This document shows, piece by piece, positions 8,862 to 18,414 of a stretch of 64,000 nucleotides of DNA. Location of the stretch: positions 85,694-149,693 of the forward strand of contig NZ_LAZU01000032.1 in NCBI RefSeq assembly GCF_000987955.1. Direction: 5' to 3'. Numbering within the stretch: the stretch's first letter is position 1; each line of letters starts with the position of its first letter. Origin of the DNA: Paenibacillus sp. DMB20 (GTDB taxonomy: Bacteria; Bacillota; Bacilli; Paenibacillales; Paenibacillaceae). The notes beneath the pieces are model-generated. The model was not told where the DNA came from. It worked only from the letters and a program-made list of their open reading frames with translations, and made no database searches. Both the position numbers and the translations under genes were made by a program.

Positions 8862-10324
8862 TTAATGTCTGCTTCTGCCGACAGTCACCACGGTAAGGCC
8901 TGTCATCCTATTGGCAGGCTGTTCTTTATTGTAAAGCCAATAGGATGGACTGTCGGCCACATGCCGGATCCGCAAGCGAAACTCCTGATTCGGCAGCTGA
9001 CCCGACCGGATGATAACCATATTTCCGTCCACGGATATATGGTCTGAACCGATGGGGACCTCCCCCGTTTCCGTGAGCACAGCCAAACTCCCGGGCTGCA
9101 TGACGGAGGAGGCTCCACCCTCTTTTGGAACGAAACCATCACCGTCTCCGGCCCGGGGCGTCTGATCGAGACCGGCTTGGGGGCCTCCTCGTACATATAT
9201 TTCCCTAGATGATATTCATAAGCGGTCCATGTTCCGAAGCCCATTTCCAATGCCGTTCGGGCGAACAAGGTCAACCACGCCCGGTCCTTCACCATTTCTG
9301 GCCTGGAACCGATATCCGCCTGAACGCCCAACGGGATGTCCGGATGCACCGCACGAATTTGGTCCACGAAGTTTTGATACCGTTGTATGTACGTCGGGGG
9401 CAATGACTTTTGCGGCTTCACCCAATCCGGCCAATGGGTTTGCAGGAAATGAAGGTCAGGACGCACGGCCGAGATCATTTCGGCGGCATCCAACCCCTGG
9501 ATCTCCCGCAGCTTCTCAACCGACTCCGGGCCTGCATCAATGGCCAGCGACCAGGTTGCCACCAGAATATCCTTTCTCGCCTCCCGAACCCCGCCTTCTC
9601 CGTTCATGAGTTCATTCAGGAAACCGTTAACCGTATCCACCCGAAACTCAATCCAGTCCCCGTAAAGCGCCCGGTTGGTCAGATAATAATCGGGATGGGC
9701 CGGATCCGTGAAATTCGGAATGGAAGTGTGTCCGTAATGCTCCTGAAATGCTGCTTGGGCAAGAGGACCGACATCACCGTATATCCCTGAATTTATTCCG
9801 TCCCATTCGGGAAAGTAAGGCTCAGCGACTTCGATGCCGTCAAAATGGTAATTCTTCACCATATGGGCAAGCTTCTTTTTCTTCCATTCCGCATAACCCG
9901 CACTATGCGGGGAGAAGCGATAATACCCGTCGTTCACCGGTGTTAATAGCTCCATCTGCCAACTCGGCCACTCCGGAGGAAAACCTTCGACAGAATAGGA
10001 ACCATTGCCCAAGACAAGCGCCCATACGGTCAGCCCCCGCTTTTTAAGGGCATCGACAAGCGCACGGTTCACGTTATTCTCGTTCACGACAAAGTACCGT
10101 ACCGTCCTGTATCCATTCTGCAGAAATTCATCGGCGATGCTGTCTGCCGAACGGTCTTGATAGTATAAGAAACCGGGATCAAACTGAATGGTGGGACCAA
10201 GGAAGTCCGAAGCGTTCCGTTTGCCGTAAAACGCCTGATCTTCCTGCACGCCGATTGCGGGGGGCAGTTTGAAAAGAAAACCGATGATTGGCACGTTATA
10301 TTCCGACTCTCGGTCGAGAGACAT
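8862..10324 (-). CDS. Predicted TIM-barrel glycoside-hydrolase-like protein (one frameshift)
   Basis: About 487 residues when two frames are joined. No signal peptide. The pattern (FDPGFLYYQDRS, YRTVRYFVVNENNVN, GLTVWALVLG, FDGIEVAEPYFPEWDG, PDLHFLQTHWPDW, IPLGVQADIG, GFGTWTAYEYHL) is that of a beta/alpha barrel with acidic residues at strand ends, as in clan-A-like glycosidases. I cannot name the family or substrate. The last ~75 residues form a beta-rich tail in another frame; one base appears to be missing near 9117-9126. The start has GAGGGGGG 6-7 bases upstream. Third gene of a unit with two Gfo/Idh/MocA dehydrogenases, so a role in carbohydrate degradation is inferred. Confidence 0.6.
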
Positions 10325-10369
10325 TCGCAATCCCCCCTCTTGCGATAATCGCACGAGCAAATGGAATGA

Positions 10370-11206
10370 TTAAGGCAGTTCAATCCATTGAAACGGCCGG
10401 CTGGCCGCAATCATGCCGTACTCTATAATCGTAATGACAGCCAGGGTTTGGGAATGAGGCACAGAAACCTTTCCCGTCTCGAAAAAGGCCACGAGATCCT
10501 GAATAAACAGTTTGAAAAAGTCGGATTCCGGCTTCAGGATTTTGCAGCTGCCGTTTTCATAGTTGACCGCCATCATGAAAGGACATGGATCGCCAAGGTG
10601 ATGAACCGTCGCCTGGCGTCCATCGCCGAAATCGATCAATAAAGCCGGTGCGGCATCGGTCCCGATAAACATGACCCGTTTCGCATCTGTACCCATCATG
10701 GAAACGATAGGTTCGATCTGATGAATGGAGTAATTTTCGAAGGCGCCGGGCCCCCAACTCGAGATGACCCGTATGCCTTCCGTTTCCAGCTTCGCGTATT
10801 CGGTTGCGAACCTTAAGGCGGATGACGAATACATCGGTGTATCATGAGCGTTGGCAAGCTCAAACAATCGGATGGCCGCTTCCCGGCTCGGGGCAAAGGT
10901 CTTGTCAATGTATGTAGGCTTTCCCGATTCAAGCGCCAGGCGGGCAAGTTCTTCATGGCGTTCCGGGTGGTCCGGAGACAGAATAATCAAATAATCGCTC
11001 TCTCTCACGACGTCTTCAATCGTGTTCATCCGCTCGACCTGATGTTTCCTGCACCACTCTTCGTTGCTTAATCCTCCCTCGGCATCCTTCATCCCGTAAG
11101 CATACGCCACCTGCATTTGTCCGCCGGTAGCGCTCCGAATCCATTCCGGATAATTATTGGCATGCCATTCATCCAAATAGTAATCGATAAAACCTATTTT
11201 TTTCAT
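10370..11206 (-). CDS. Gfo/Idh/MocA-like oxidoreductase, short form
   Basis: A 278-residue protein with a Rossmann-like N-terminus (MKKIGFIDYYLDEWHANNY) lacking a clear GxGxxG. It keeps the Gfo/Idh/MocA pattern: DYLIILSPDHPERHEELARLALESGKPTYIDKTFA, where the last part matches the usual 'EKP' Lys region as DKT. The C-terminal dehydrogenase-like domain is shorter than the family's ~340 residues. The missing nucleotide loop suggests a changed or lost NAD(P) site, so it may be a partner or lyase-like variant. Its ATG directly abuts the stop of the upstream dehydrogenase. Confidence 0.75.
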   Translation of the reverse strand: MKKIGFIDYYLDEWHANNYPEWIRSATGGQMQVAYAYGMKDAEGGLSNEEWCRKHQVERMNTIEDVVRESDYLIILSPDHPERHEELARLALESGKPTYIDKTFAPSREAAIRLFELANAHDTPMYSSSALRFATEYAKLETEGIRVISSWGPGAFENYSIHQIEPIVSMMGTDAKRVMFIGTDAAPALLIDFGDGRQATVHHLGDPCPFMMAVNYENGSCKILKPESDFFKLFIQDLVAFFETGKVSVPHSQTLAVITIIEYGMIAASRPFQWIELP

Positions 11207-12283
11207 TTACAGTACTCCCTGCTTCAGGAATGAGATTTCTTTGCCCTGCTCGGAAGAACGATAAATGCCGTCGATCATTTTGGCTGTCAGGATGACATGA
11301 TCGATGTGGGACGGCAGTTTCTCGCCCGACTTGATGCAGGCGATGAAGCCATCGATCTCGTTTTGGAAGGAATCCGTCTTCGTGAATTTGGGCGTACTGT
11401 CCAGAAGCGCCCCGTGCTTTGCGCTGTAAATCGTAAAATCCGAGCCGTATTGCAAGCGTATTCCCGCTTTGTCGCCCAGAAAATCGATATACATCTCTTC
11501 CACGCCGATATTTTGCGCCCAGGCGCCGTTGACGGTAACCGAAGGTCCGGCGGTTCGGATCAATGCGGTCACAAAGTCGTCCACGTCATAAGTTCCTTCA
11601 TAATCGGGCGGTCCCGCCCACATATTCAGATAGGCGTAATTCTCCATGTCTTTTCCCAGTTTGGAGTAAGTCTGCCCCGTCACCGTGACCGGTTCAGGGT
11701 CCCCTGCGCAGTACATCACGATATCCAGAAAATGCACGCCCCAATCAATCAGCGCCCCGCCGCCGGCGATAGCTTTGGTCGTAAAGGCCCCGCCAAGTCC
11801 CGGAATGGAGCGATGGGCGCGAAAACTAACGTATACATGATAGAGTTCTCCCAGCTCACCGCCTTCAATCATTTGCCTAATCTTGTTGACGCTCGTATTA
11901 AAACGATTCACGACGCCGATATTCAAAACTTTTCCGGTTTCATGCTGAACCCGCTGCATTTCCAGCGCTTCCTCATACGTTCTGGCCGCAGGCTTTTCGC
12001 AAAGCACATGCTTTCCCGCCCGCAAGCAGTCGATGGAAATCGAGGCGTGGCAATCGTTTGGCGTACATATGGATACCGCTTCAACCTCGGGATCCTCCAG
12101 GATGCGGCGGTAATCCTCCACGGCGATCCCGCATCCATACTGTTCCACGGCCTTCTCTGCCCGATCCTTGCGGATATCGCAGAAATATTTGATCTCGGAC
12201 TCCGGATTGGCAAGATATGCCGGAATATGCGCATTGTTCGCTATGGTTCCGCATCCGATGACGGCGACGATGGTTTTGCTCAT
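11207..12283 (-). CDS. Gfo/Idh/MocA family NAD(P)-dependent dehydrogenase
   Basis: About 358 residues. The N-terminal Rossmann domain has VIGCGTIANNAHIPAY, the VSICTPNDCHASISIDCLRAGKHVLCEKP signature with the catalytic EKP Lys, and the C-terminal alpha/beta domain has GGGALIDWGVHFLDIVMYCAG with the conserved Asp/His pair. Enzymes of this family oxidise or epimerise sugars, inositols and their acids. The start ATG at 12283 follows GGAGGGA; the upstream GTG/ATG frame lacks a ribosome site. First enzyme of a three-gene unit behind the AraC regulator. Confidence 0.85.
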   Translation of the reverse strand: MSKTIVAVIGCGTIANNAHIPAYLANPESEIKYFCDIRKDRAEKAVEQYGCGIAVEDYRRILEDPEVEAVSICTPNDCHASISIDCLRAGKHVLCEKPAARTYEEALEMQRVQHETGKVLNIGVVNRFNTSVNKIRQMIEGGELGELYHVYVSFRAHRSIPGLGGAFTTKAIAGGGALIDWGVHFLDIVMYCAGDPEPVTVTGQTYSKLGKDMENYAYLNMWAGPPDYEGTYDVDDFVTALIRTAGPSVTVNGAWAQNIGVEEMYIDFLGDKAGIRLQYGSDFTIYSAKHGALLDSTPKFTKTDSFQNEIDGFIACIKSGEKLPSHIDHVILTAKMIDGIYRSSEQGKEISFLKQGVL

Positions 12284-12430
12284 GTACAAGTCCCTCCATA
12301 TGATTTGGACACGGCTAATTAACGCAGGGCTGCCAGCGTCCAATGGTTTATACTTATATACTAACATCCAAGAATATCAAATCATTTCACTATCGTGCGT
12401 GAAAATAGGATTATCGTATGCGATGATCTG

Positions 12431-13312
12431 CTAATCGATCGCTTGTTTCCGAAAATCGGTCGGAGGTATTCCCGTATATTTCTTGAATATTCTGCAAAAA
12501 TAAGAAAGCTCGTTAAACCCCGTAGAGTAGCACACATCCGTCACCGATAATTCGGGCTGCTTTAACATGTACTTGGCCTGGAGGATTCGGTAATCCGTTA
12601 AATAGCGGTTAAATGTTTTCCCGGTCCATTCCTTGAACAGGATGCAGAAGGTAGACTTTGATAAATTCGATACTCCGCATAAAGTGTTCAGCTTTAGGTC
12701 TTCTTGATAGTGGTTATGGATATAGTCGACGACTTTCGTCATAATTTCCTTATATTTCTCCGATTTTTCAAATCCGGCCTTGATCAGCTTGCCATTTACC
12801 TGCCGGACCAAGATCGACAGTAAAACAAGCAGGTAGGCTTTCAGCGACAATTGAAAAAAAGGGGACCGCCCCTCGTATTCGGTAAGCATATCCTTCATCA
12901 CATTTCTGACCGTGACCTCGGTTCCTTTTTCCAACGAAATTTTAAAATGGGCGTTGGTGTCCCTGCGCAAGAAGTACTCCACAAAAGCCATATCGAAAAT
13001 GGCATGCCCCACCGGCATATGCTCCAACTTTTCGTTAATGAAAGCAGGCATAAATTCGCACCCGTATATTTCGATCTCCTGACCTGAAGAAACGTTTACG
13101 CTATGTAATGTATATGGCGAAACAACAAAAATATCTCCTTGGGATATCTCGTAAGACTGATCGTATACCTTATGCGTAAAAGAACCTTTGGATACATACC
13201 AAATCTGAAAATAATCATGACAATGCGTCCATAAGCTTTGAAGATGGGTCAGCCTGTACATTTTGCAAGGCAAATCCTCCAGCATCTCCATCTTTGAGTT
13301 AAAATAGACCAC
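12431..13312 (-). CDS. AraC family transcriptional regulator
   Basis: Cupin-like N-terminal sensing domain (HCHDYFQIWYVSKGSFTHKVYDQSYEISQGDIFVVSPYTLHSV) followed by a ~100-residue C-terminal AraC/XylS double-HTH domain (SNLSKSTFCILFKEWTGKTFNRYLTDYRILQAKYML ... VCYSTGFNELSYFCRIFKKYTGIPPTDFRK). Likely activates the dehydrogenase/TIM-barrel genes just downstream on the same strand in response to a sugar. The first standard start in frame is GTG 13312, but it has no ribosome site. The frame is open upstream and CTG at 13363 has AGGAGGGG at ideal spacing, so the true N-terminus may be 17 residues longer. Confidence 0.85.
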   Translation of the reverse strand: MVYFNSKMEMLEDLPCKMYRLTHLQSLWTHCHDYFQIWYVSKGSFTHKVYDQSYEISQGDIFVVSPYTLHSVNVSSGQEIEIYGCEFMPAFINEKLEHMPVGHAIFDMAFVEYFLRRDTNAHFKISLEKGTEVTVRNVMKDMLTEYEGRSPFFQLSLKAYLLVLLSILVRQVNGKLIKAGFEKSEKYKEIMTKVVDYIHNHYQEDLKLNTLCGVSNLSKSTFCILFKEWTGKTFNRYLTDYRILQAKYMLKQPELSVTDVCYSTGFNELSYFCRIFKKYTGIPPTDFRKQAID

Positions 13313-13396
13313 GCCCGAGCGGGTTAGTTCATCAATATTAACTTTATTCCAATGAATGCTCAGTGGAATCCCCTCCTGTCTTGATCACGCCATCTC

Positions 13397-13410
13397 GGTA
13401 AACGCTTTCA
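13397..13410 (-). promoter_or_regulatory. Candidate CcpA catabolite response element (cre)
   Basis: Read on the minus strand the site is TGAAAGCGTTTACC, matching 13 of 14 positions of the cre consensus TGWAARCGYTWNCW. It lies ~35 bases upstream of the best-supported start of the AraC gene and inside an inverted repeat (CGCCATCTC ... GAGATATGGCG, 13388-13433). Catabolite repression of the sugar cluster is inferred. Confidence 0.55.
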
Positions 13411-13565
13411 ATCAAAGGTTGAGATATGGCGCTTTAGTGGTTCACGTCATCCGTCAACCCCCTTGCCGTGCAGCCAGATCATGGTGCCGCTTTGAATAAC
13501 CGGCTTGGCAGAAAGAGCAGCGGCACTGGCCGGGAAGATGTTCCTGGTAACGGCAGCGGGTGAAG

Positions 13566-13612
13566 AGAAAAAGGGCTCCCTTGGATTATCAACCCTTTGG
13601 ACAGCCCTTTAC
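13566..13612 (-). terminator. Terminator of O-methyltransferase gene
   Basis: On the minus strand AAAGGGCT (13610-13603) pairs with AGCCCTTT (13577-13570), followed by a TTTTTC tract. The loop is long with further partial pairing. The rest of the 13364-13675 gap holds the cre/inverted repeat and no gene I can support. Confidence 0.6.
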
Positions 13613-13675
13613 AAGTTTACAGGCAGCTTGCCTTGTCATGATTTATATGCTTTGTATGGAAGCTGCATGTCCCAT

Positions 13676-14308
13676 TCATTTAACCCGTGCCAAAACGAGG
13701 CCGTCATAGGCGGGTAGCAGCACGCTCGTCAGGCGCTCGTCTCCGGCAATCGTTTCGTTAAACCGGCGCACCGCCTGCACGGAAGGTCCCTGTTTCCCGC
13801 TGTCCAGCGTGCGGCCTCTCAGAAAGCAGTTGTCTCCCGCAATCAGGGCTCCCGGATTGGACAATTGGATGGCATACTCTAGATATAACGGGTAATTTTC
13901 CTTGTCGGCATCGATGAAAAAGAAATCAAACCGGCGCCCCTCCAGTTTCAGCCGCTCCAGGCTTTCGGCAGCCGGTCCCAACCTATACTCTACCTGAGCG
14001 CCAAAACCTGCTTTCTCCAAATGGGAACCGGCTAGAGACGCGTATTCTTCCTTCAGCTCCAGGGAAGTCAAACGGCCGTCCCGGCTTAATCCCCGGCACA
14101 AGCATATGCCGCTGTAACCGCCCAGGGCGCCGATCTCCAGCACTTCCTTAGCGCCTGCAGTTTGAACAAGCAGCGTGAGCAGACGGCCATAGGCCGGAGC
14201 CACCGAAACTTCCGGCATGCCGAGCTCTTTTATTTTATCCTTGACGGCGAGCAGTTCCCCGTCTTCCGGATACAGCCCGCTTACATAATCCTCGGGTGAA
14301 GTCATCAT
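13676..14308 (-). CDS. Class I SAM-dependent O-methyltransferase (CCoAOMT-like)
   Basis: A 210-residue soluble protein. Motif I VLEIGALGGYSGICLCRGL binds SAM; FDFFFIDADKENYPLYLEYAIQL is the family's metal-binding D-A-D-K-x-N-Y region; GALIAGDNCFLRG and RRFNETIAGDERLTSVLLPAYDGL complete the caffeoyl-CoA/catechol O-methyltransferase fold. Substrate unknown; B. subtilis YrrM is a comparable member. The start is the first of two ATGs after AAGGAGG (14308). It stands alone, divergent from the RNA methyltransferase gene. Confidence 0.85.
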   Translation of the reverse strand: MMTSPEDYVSGLYPEDGELLAVKDKIKELGMPEVSVAPAYGRLLTLLVQTAGAKEVLEIGALGGYSGICLCRGLSRDGRLTSLELKEEYASLAGSHLEKAGFGAQVEYRLGPAAESLERLKLEGRRFDFFFIDADKENYPLYLEYAIQLSNPGALIAGDNCFLRGRTLDSGKQGPSVQAVRRFNETIAGDERLTSVLLPAYDGLVLARVK

Positions 14309-14459
14309 GAAAATCCTCCTTGCGTGCGTATCATCGGCCGAAATGTTTCCGATGCTGATATCATATGATAATTGTCTTGACTTGTACAATGGCCTATACT
14401 AAAAAGATCGAACCGGCGGTGCTTTCATGCGCCGTACACACCGCATATGGAGTTGAAAC

Positions 14460-15620
14460 TTGTTCATGCCACGATACCAATTAATCGCTACCGCCCCGAT
14501 GGGACTGGAAGCTGTCGTCGCCCGCGAGCTGAAAGAGCTGGGCTATACCGATACGGAAGTCGAGAACGGCAGGGTGACGTTTGCCGGAGACCTGATCGAC
14601 ATTTGCCGCTGCAACCTATGGCTTCGGACCTCGGACCGCATTTTGGTCAAAGTGGGCGAATTCGACGCCCTCACCTTCGACGAGCTGTTTGAAGGCACCA
14701 AAGCGCTGCCATGGGAACAATGGATTCCCGCGAACGGGGAGTTTCCGGTGGAAGGCCGCTCCCATAAATCGCAGCTGAGCAGCGTCCCTGCCTGCCAGGG
14801 AATCGTCAAAAAAGCGATCGTCGAAAAGCTAAAGCTCTCGCATCATACCGAATGGTTTCCGGAGAACGGCCCTCTATTCCGGGTTGAAGTGTCCCTGCTG
14901 AAGGATCGCGCGCTTCTTACCCTCGATACGACCGGTCCGGCGCTGCACAAGCGGGGATACCGTAAGCTTGTGACGGAGGCGCCGCTGAAAGAGACGATGG
15001 CGTCGGCCCTCATCCAGCTGAGCCGCTGGGGCGGGCACCGTCCGCTCCATGATCCTTGCTGCGGCTCGGGGACGCTTTTGATCGAGGCGGCCATGATGGC
15101 TTGGAACATCGCTCCGGGGCTGCGCCGTACCTTCCCGTCCGAGCATTGGGAAATCATCGGAAGCAAACGTTGGGAAGAAGCCCGGGAGGAGGCGTTTGAC
15201 GCCGTAACCGACGATATTCCGCTTCAGCTCACCGGAAGCGATATCGATCCCAAGGCGATCGAGGTGGCCAAGGCGGCAGCCAAAAGCGCCGGGCTCGCCA
15301 AAGAAATCGATTTCCGGGTCCTTCCGGCCGCGAAGGCCCTGCCGGAAGGGGAATACGGCTGCATCATTACCAACCCGCCTTACGGCGAACGGCTGAGCGA
15401 AAAGGAAGAAGTCGAGCGTCTGATCCGCCAGCTTGGTCGTCTGTCCGACCAACTGCCAACTTGGTCGTTCTTTGCCTTAAGCCCAACCAAACAGTTCGAG
15501 CACTATTTCGGCCGCAAAGCCGACAAACGCCGCAAGCTCTTCAACGGGCGGATCGAATGCCAGTACTATCAATACCTCGGTCCGCTGCCGCCGCGCCCCC
15601 GTCCGGCTGCCGAGTCTTAA
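14460..15620 (+). CDS. THUMP-domain class I rRNA methyltransferase (YpsC/RlmL-N type)
   Basis: About 386 residues. Residues ~3-160 form a ferredoxin-like/THUMP RNA-binding module (YQLIATAPMGLEAVVARELKELGY). The methyltransferase part has the HDPCCGSGTLLIEAAMMAWNIAPGL SAM site, GSDIDPKAIEVAKAAAKSAGL, and catalytic motif IV CIITNPPYGERL with NPPY, typical of N-methyltransferases. It matches YpsC of Bacillus and the N-terminal half of RlmL, which methylates G2445 of 23S rRNA; the exact target is inferred. TTG at 14460 sits 7 bases after GGAG; ATG 14466 is the alternative. Confidence 0.87.
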   Translation: MFMPRYQLIATAPMGLEAVVARELKELGYTDTEVENGRVTFAGDLIDICRCNLWLRTSDRILVKVGEFDALTFDELFEGTKALPWEQWIPANGEFPVEGRSHKSQLSSVPACQGIVKKAIVEKLKLSHHTEWFPENGPLFRVEVSLLKDRALLTLDTTGPALHKRGYRKLVTEAPLKETMASALIQLSRWGGHRPLHDPCCGSGTLLIEAAMMAWNIAPGLRRTFPSEHWEIIGSKRWEEAREEAFDAVTDDIPLQLTGSDIDPKAIEVAKAAAKSAGLAKEIDFRVLPAAKALPEGEYGCIITNPPYGERLSEKEEVERLIRQLGRLSDQLPTWSFFALSPTKQFEHYFGRKADKRRKLFNGRIECQYYQYLGPLPPRPRPAAES

Positions 15621-15703
15621 TCCGGATTGCCTGAGCCGCCGTTACTGGCGGCTTTCCTATTTTTTCGCCTGACAGAAAGCTTCTCAAAAGGAGGAAATAA
15701 ACG

Positions 15704-17681
15704 TTGTATACCATACGGCAGGCGGGTACCCGGAGAAGTCCCGGTCGCCTGTATTCGGGCAGGTACGCCGCCTATGTTCTATTTATCATGCTTATGCTGT
15801 TCAAGCTTGCCTTCATGCATTACGGCCTGCAGGTCAGAAACATCGATATGAGTCCGGTCGACTATGTCATAGCGGTCGGCTCGCTTTTGCTGCTGTCCTT
15901 CTGGACGTTATGGCTGCCGCCAAGAGGCAGGCTTGCCGCGTTAACGCTGCTTAATTTATTGTTGACCGGACTTATTTATTCCGATCTTGTGTTTTACAGG
16001 TACTTTGAGGATTTCATTACGGTTCCGGTTCTCCTGCAGACAGGGCAGGTCGGTTCGCTTGGCGAGAGCATACGCTCCCTGATTCGTTGGCAGGATCTTT
16101 TCTTTTTCATCGATTGGCTTGCCGTGGTTCCTTGGACAGCCTCAAAAGTCATCCGCAAGCGCCGCCGAAGCCTTGCCTATCCTGAAGTCGTCACGCATTC
16201 GCGTCCAAAGCGGAATTCCGCCTTAAAACGGTTCATCACGGGTTTTGCCGCATTTGTGCTGGGGTGTCTGCTTACCTTTGCCCCCATCAAAATCGCCTCC
16301 AATACCTGGGCTGTCGGATTGTTTGCAGGCAACTGGTGGAACCTGTCGCTTTACAATGTGACCGGGCTTATCGGTTTCCACGGATATGACGTTTACCGTT
16401 ATGCCCGCGATCATCTGGGAATGCGGACCGCGTTAGCCCCGGAAGAAATCGATAAGACCAAAGCCTGGCTGGACGAGAAGCGTTCGAAACGCACGGTCAG
16501 GGACGAGATGTTCGGAAAATACAAGGGCAGCAACATCATCGTCATTCAGGTTGAGGCCTTTATGAATTTCGTGGTCGACAAGAGCGTAAACGGACAGGAA
16601 ATCACGCCGAATTTCAACCGGCTGATGAAAGAAAGTATGTATTTCAGCAATTTTTACCATCAGACGGCTCTGGGCCGTACATCCGACGCGGATTTCGTGA
16701 CGCAAAGCTCCCTTCTTCCGCTGCCTGCCGGTTCGGTTTTCACGAGGTATCCGACCCATGAGTACGATACGCTTCCGGCGGTTTTGAAAGAGCATGGTTA
16801 TGCCGCCAACGTGTTTCATTCCTACGAGAGCAGCTTTTGGAACCGGCATGTCGTCTACCGTGAAATGAACTATGACCGTTTTTACAGCAAAAACGATTAT
16901 GAACAGGACGAAATGATCGGCTGGTCGATCAGCGACGCTTCGTTTTTCAAGCAGTCCTTGGACAAAATGAAGGATATTCCGCAGCCTTTTTTATTCGTTC
17001 CTGATCACGCTGAGCAGCCACCATCCTTACGTCATGCCCAAGCGGGAGCAGCAGCTCGACACGGGATCATTCCGGGACACCATGTTCGGCGATTATCTGC
17101 AATCCGTCCATTACGTTGACAAGGCCCTGGGGCAGTTCGTCGGGCAGATGAAAGCTCAGGGACTCTGGGACAATTCGATTCTGGTCATTTACGGGGACCA
17201 TGACAACTCCATCAAGGAGGCGGCTTATTACGAGCAATTTCTTGGCCGTCCCGTCACCGCACTCGATATGGAGCAGATCATGAACCAAGTTCCATTGCTC
17301 ATTCATCTGCCGGACGGAGCTCTTGCCGGAATCGATTCCAATCCGTCCGGAATGATGGACACGGCCCCTACGATTTACCATTTGTTAGGCATCCCTTCCG
17401 AATCATATGATCTGATGGGCCAGAGCCTGACCGTAAACAAGGATCGCCTTGTTCCGCTGCGTAGCGGCGCTTTTTCGGACAACCGCTCATTCTATATCCC
17501 GTCCGAGACCGGCAGATTTGAGAGCGGTACCTGCTACAGCCTTTCGACACGGGAGCCCGTCGGCGTTAACGCTTGCCGGCAAGGCTATGAAGAAAGCCAA
17601 ACGATGTTCCGTTTCTCGGACCAAATCATCACGTACGATCTGATAAAAAGTTTCAATCGTACCGATCATGCAAATAAATAA
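15704..17681 (+). CDS. LtaS-type lipoteichoic acid synthase / sulfatase-family membrane protein (frameshift at T6 run)
   Basis: About 658 residues after joining frames. Five N-terminal membrane helices (from ~residue 22 to 190) are followed by an extracellular alkaline-phosphatase-fold domain: NIIVIQVEAFMNFVVDKSVNG with a metal-binding Glu, ALGRTSDADFVTQSS with the catalytic Thr, LITLSSHHPYVMP, and VIYGDHDNS with Asp/His ligands. LtaS enzymes polymerise glycerol phosphate from phosphatidylglycerol. One extra T in 16987-16992 breaks the frame. TTG 15704 is preceded by AAGGAGG. Monocistronic, with its own terminator. Confidence 0.88.
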
Positions 17682-17698
17682 CGGTGTTTCCCCCTAAA

Positions 17699-17731
17699 AA
17701 ATGCGTACATTCCGGTTTGTACGCATTTTTA
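17699..17731 (+). terminator. Terminator of LtaS-type gene
   Basis: ATGCGTACA (17701-17709) pairs with TGTACGCAT (17718-17726), followed by TTTT. Confidence 0.85.
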
Positions 17732-17737
17732 GCGTTA

Positions 17738-17771
17738 AGAAAAACCCGTCAAGAGGATTTCTCTTGACGGG
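17738..17771 (-). terminator. Terminator of the 88-residue protein gene
   Basis: Perfect 11-base stem CCCGTCAAGAG / CTCTTGACGGG (17745-17771), followed on the minus strand by TTTTT. Confidence 0.85.
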
Positions 17772-17789
17772 CCGAACAGGATCGTGCAA

Positions 17790-18056
17790 CTACCTTTTAT
17801 TCGAATGAAGCTTGGACAGACGTTCCTTCTCTTCGTCGAGCAATTCCTCGGCCAGTTCCACTGCGCTCTTGTCGGCATTTCCCGCTGCCTGGGATACAGC
17901 CTGCTCCGTATGGGCCAAAGAGTTATGGGCCTGCCGGATCAGCTGCTCCGTCGGATGGGATAACGCCGACGAAACGGAACGGTGCAGCTTTTCGATGGAA
18001 TCGAGGGCGCTGTTCGCAGGATTGTTCGACTGAAGGCTGGATTCGTGACTGTTCAT
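17790..18056 (-). CDS. Small hydrophilic helical protein, 88 residues
   Basis: I do not recognise a named family. The protein is almost entirely helix-forming, Ala/Ser/Glu-rich, with heptad-like hydrophobic spacing from residue 18 to 80 (SIEKLHRSVSSALSHP ... AVELAEELLDEEKERL), suggesting a small coiled coil or helical bundle. No signal or membrane segment. The composition resembles small stress- or spore-associated proteins, but that is only an impression. GGGAG stands 8 bases before the ATG. It has its own terminator. Confidence 0.65.
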   Translation of the reverse strand: MNSHESSLQSNNPANSALDSIEKLHRSVSSALSHPTEQLIRQAHNSLAHTEQAVSQAAGNADKSAVELAEELLDEEKERLSKLHSNKR

Positions 18057-18154
18057 TTCGGTTGCTCCCTTCTCTTATCAGGTTCCTGTTGCATCCATTA
18101 GCATGGATGGGTTCCCCCGGAACTATGCAGAGAAGAAGGGAAATGAGGACGGGA

Positions 18155-18385
18155 TCAATTGGGCTGCTTGATAAACGGTTTCGCTTTGGCCAACACCTCG
18201 TCCTCCGTCGGAGCGCTGATATAACGGCCGTTTACATAAACGAATGCACGCTTTTTGCACGGACCGCAGTAAGATTTGCAGCCAACCTTGATGTCAGCGT
18301 CCGGAGCAAGCTTTTTCAATTTAGGTATAATGGTCTTTAAGGAAGTTCCTTTGCATTTTTCGCATACTCGTATATCATTTGCCAT
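18155..18385 (-). CDS. DUF1450 family Cys-rich small protein (YuzB-like)
   Basis: A 76-residue protein with CEKCKG near residue 8 and CKSYCGPCKKRAFVYVNG near residue 35-50. The CxxC/CxxxCxxC arrangement fits a metal or Fe-S site; the fold is thioredoxin-like in related proteins. It lies ~30 bases downstream of the His-rich IscA-like gene on the same strand, so the two are probably co-transcribed. The function of DUF1450 is not known; a role in Fe-S handling is inferred from its cysteines and neighbour. Confidence 0.8.
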   Translation of the reverse strand: MANDIRVCEKCKGTSLKTIIPKLKKLAPDADIKVGCKSYCGPCKKRAFVYVNGRYISAPTEDEVLAKAKPFIKQPN

Positions 18386-18414
18386 GCTGCTTTTCCCTCT
18401 CCATAAAAAACGAC

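Noticed and set aside
13505..13717. 70-codon plus-strand frame
   Set aside because: It spans a minus-strand terminator and the end of the O-methyltransferase gene; no ribosome site.
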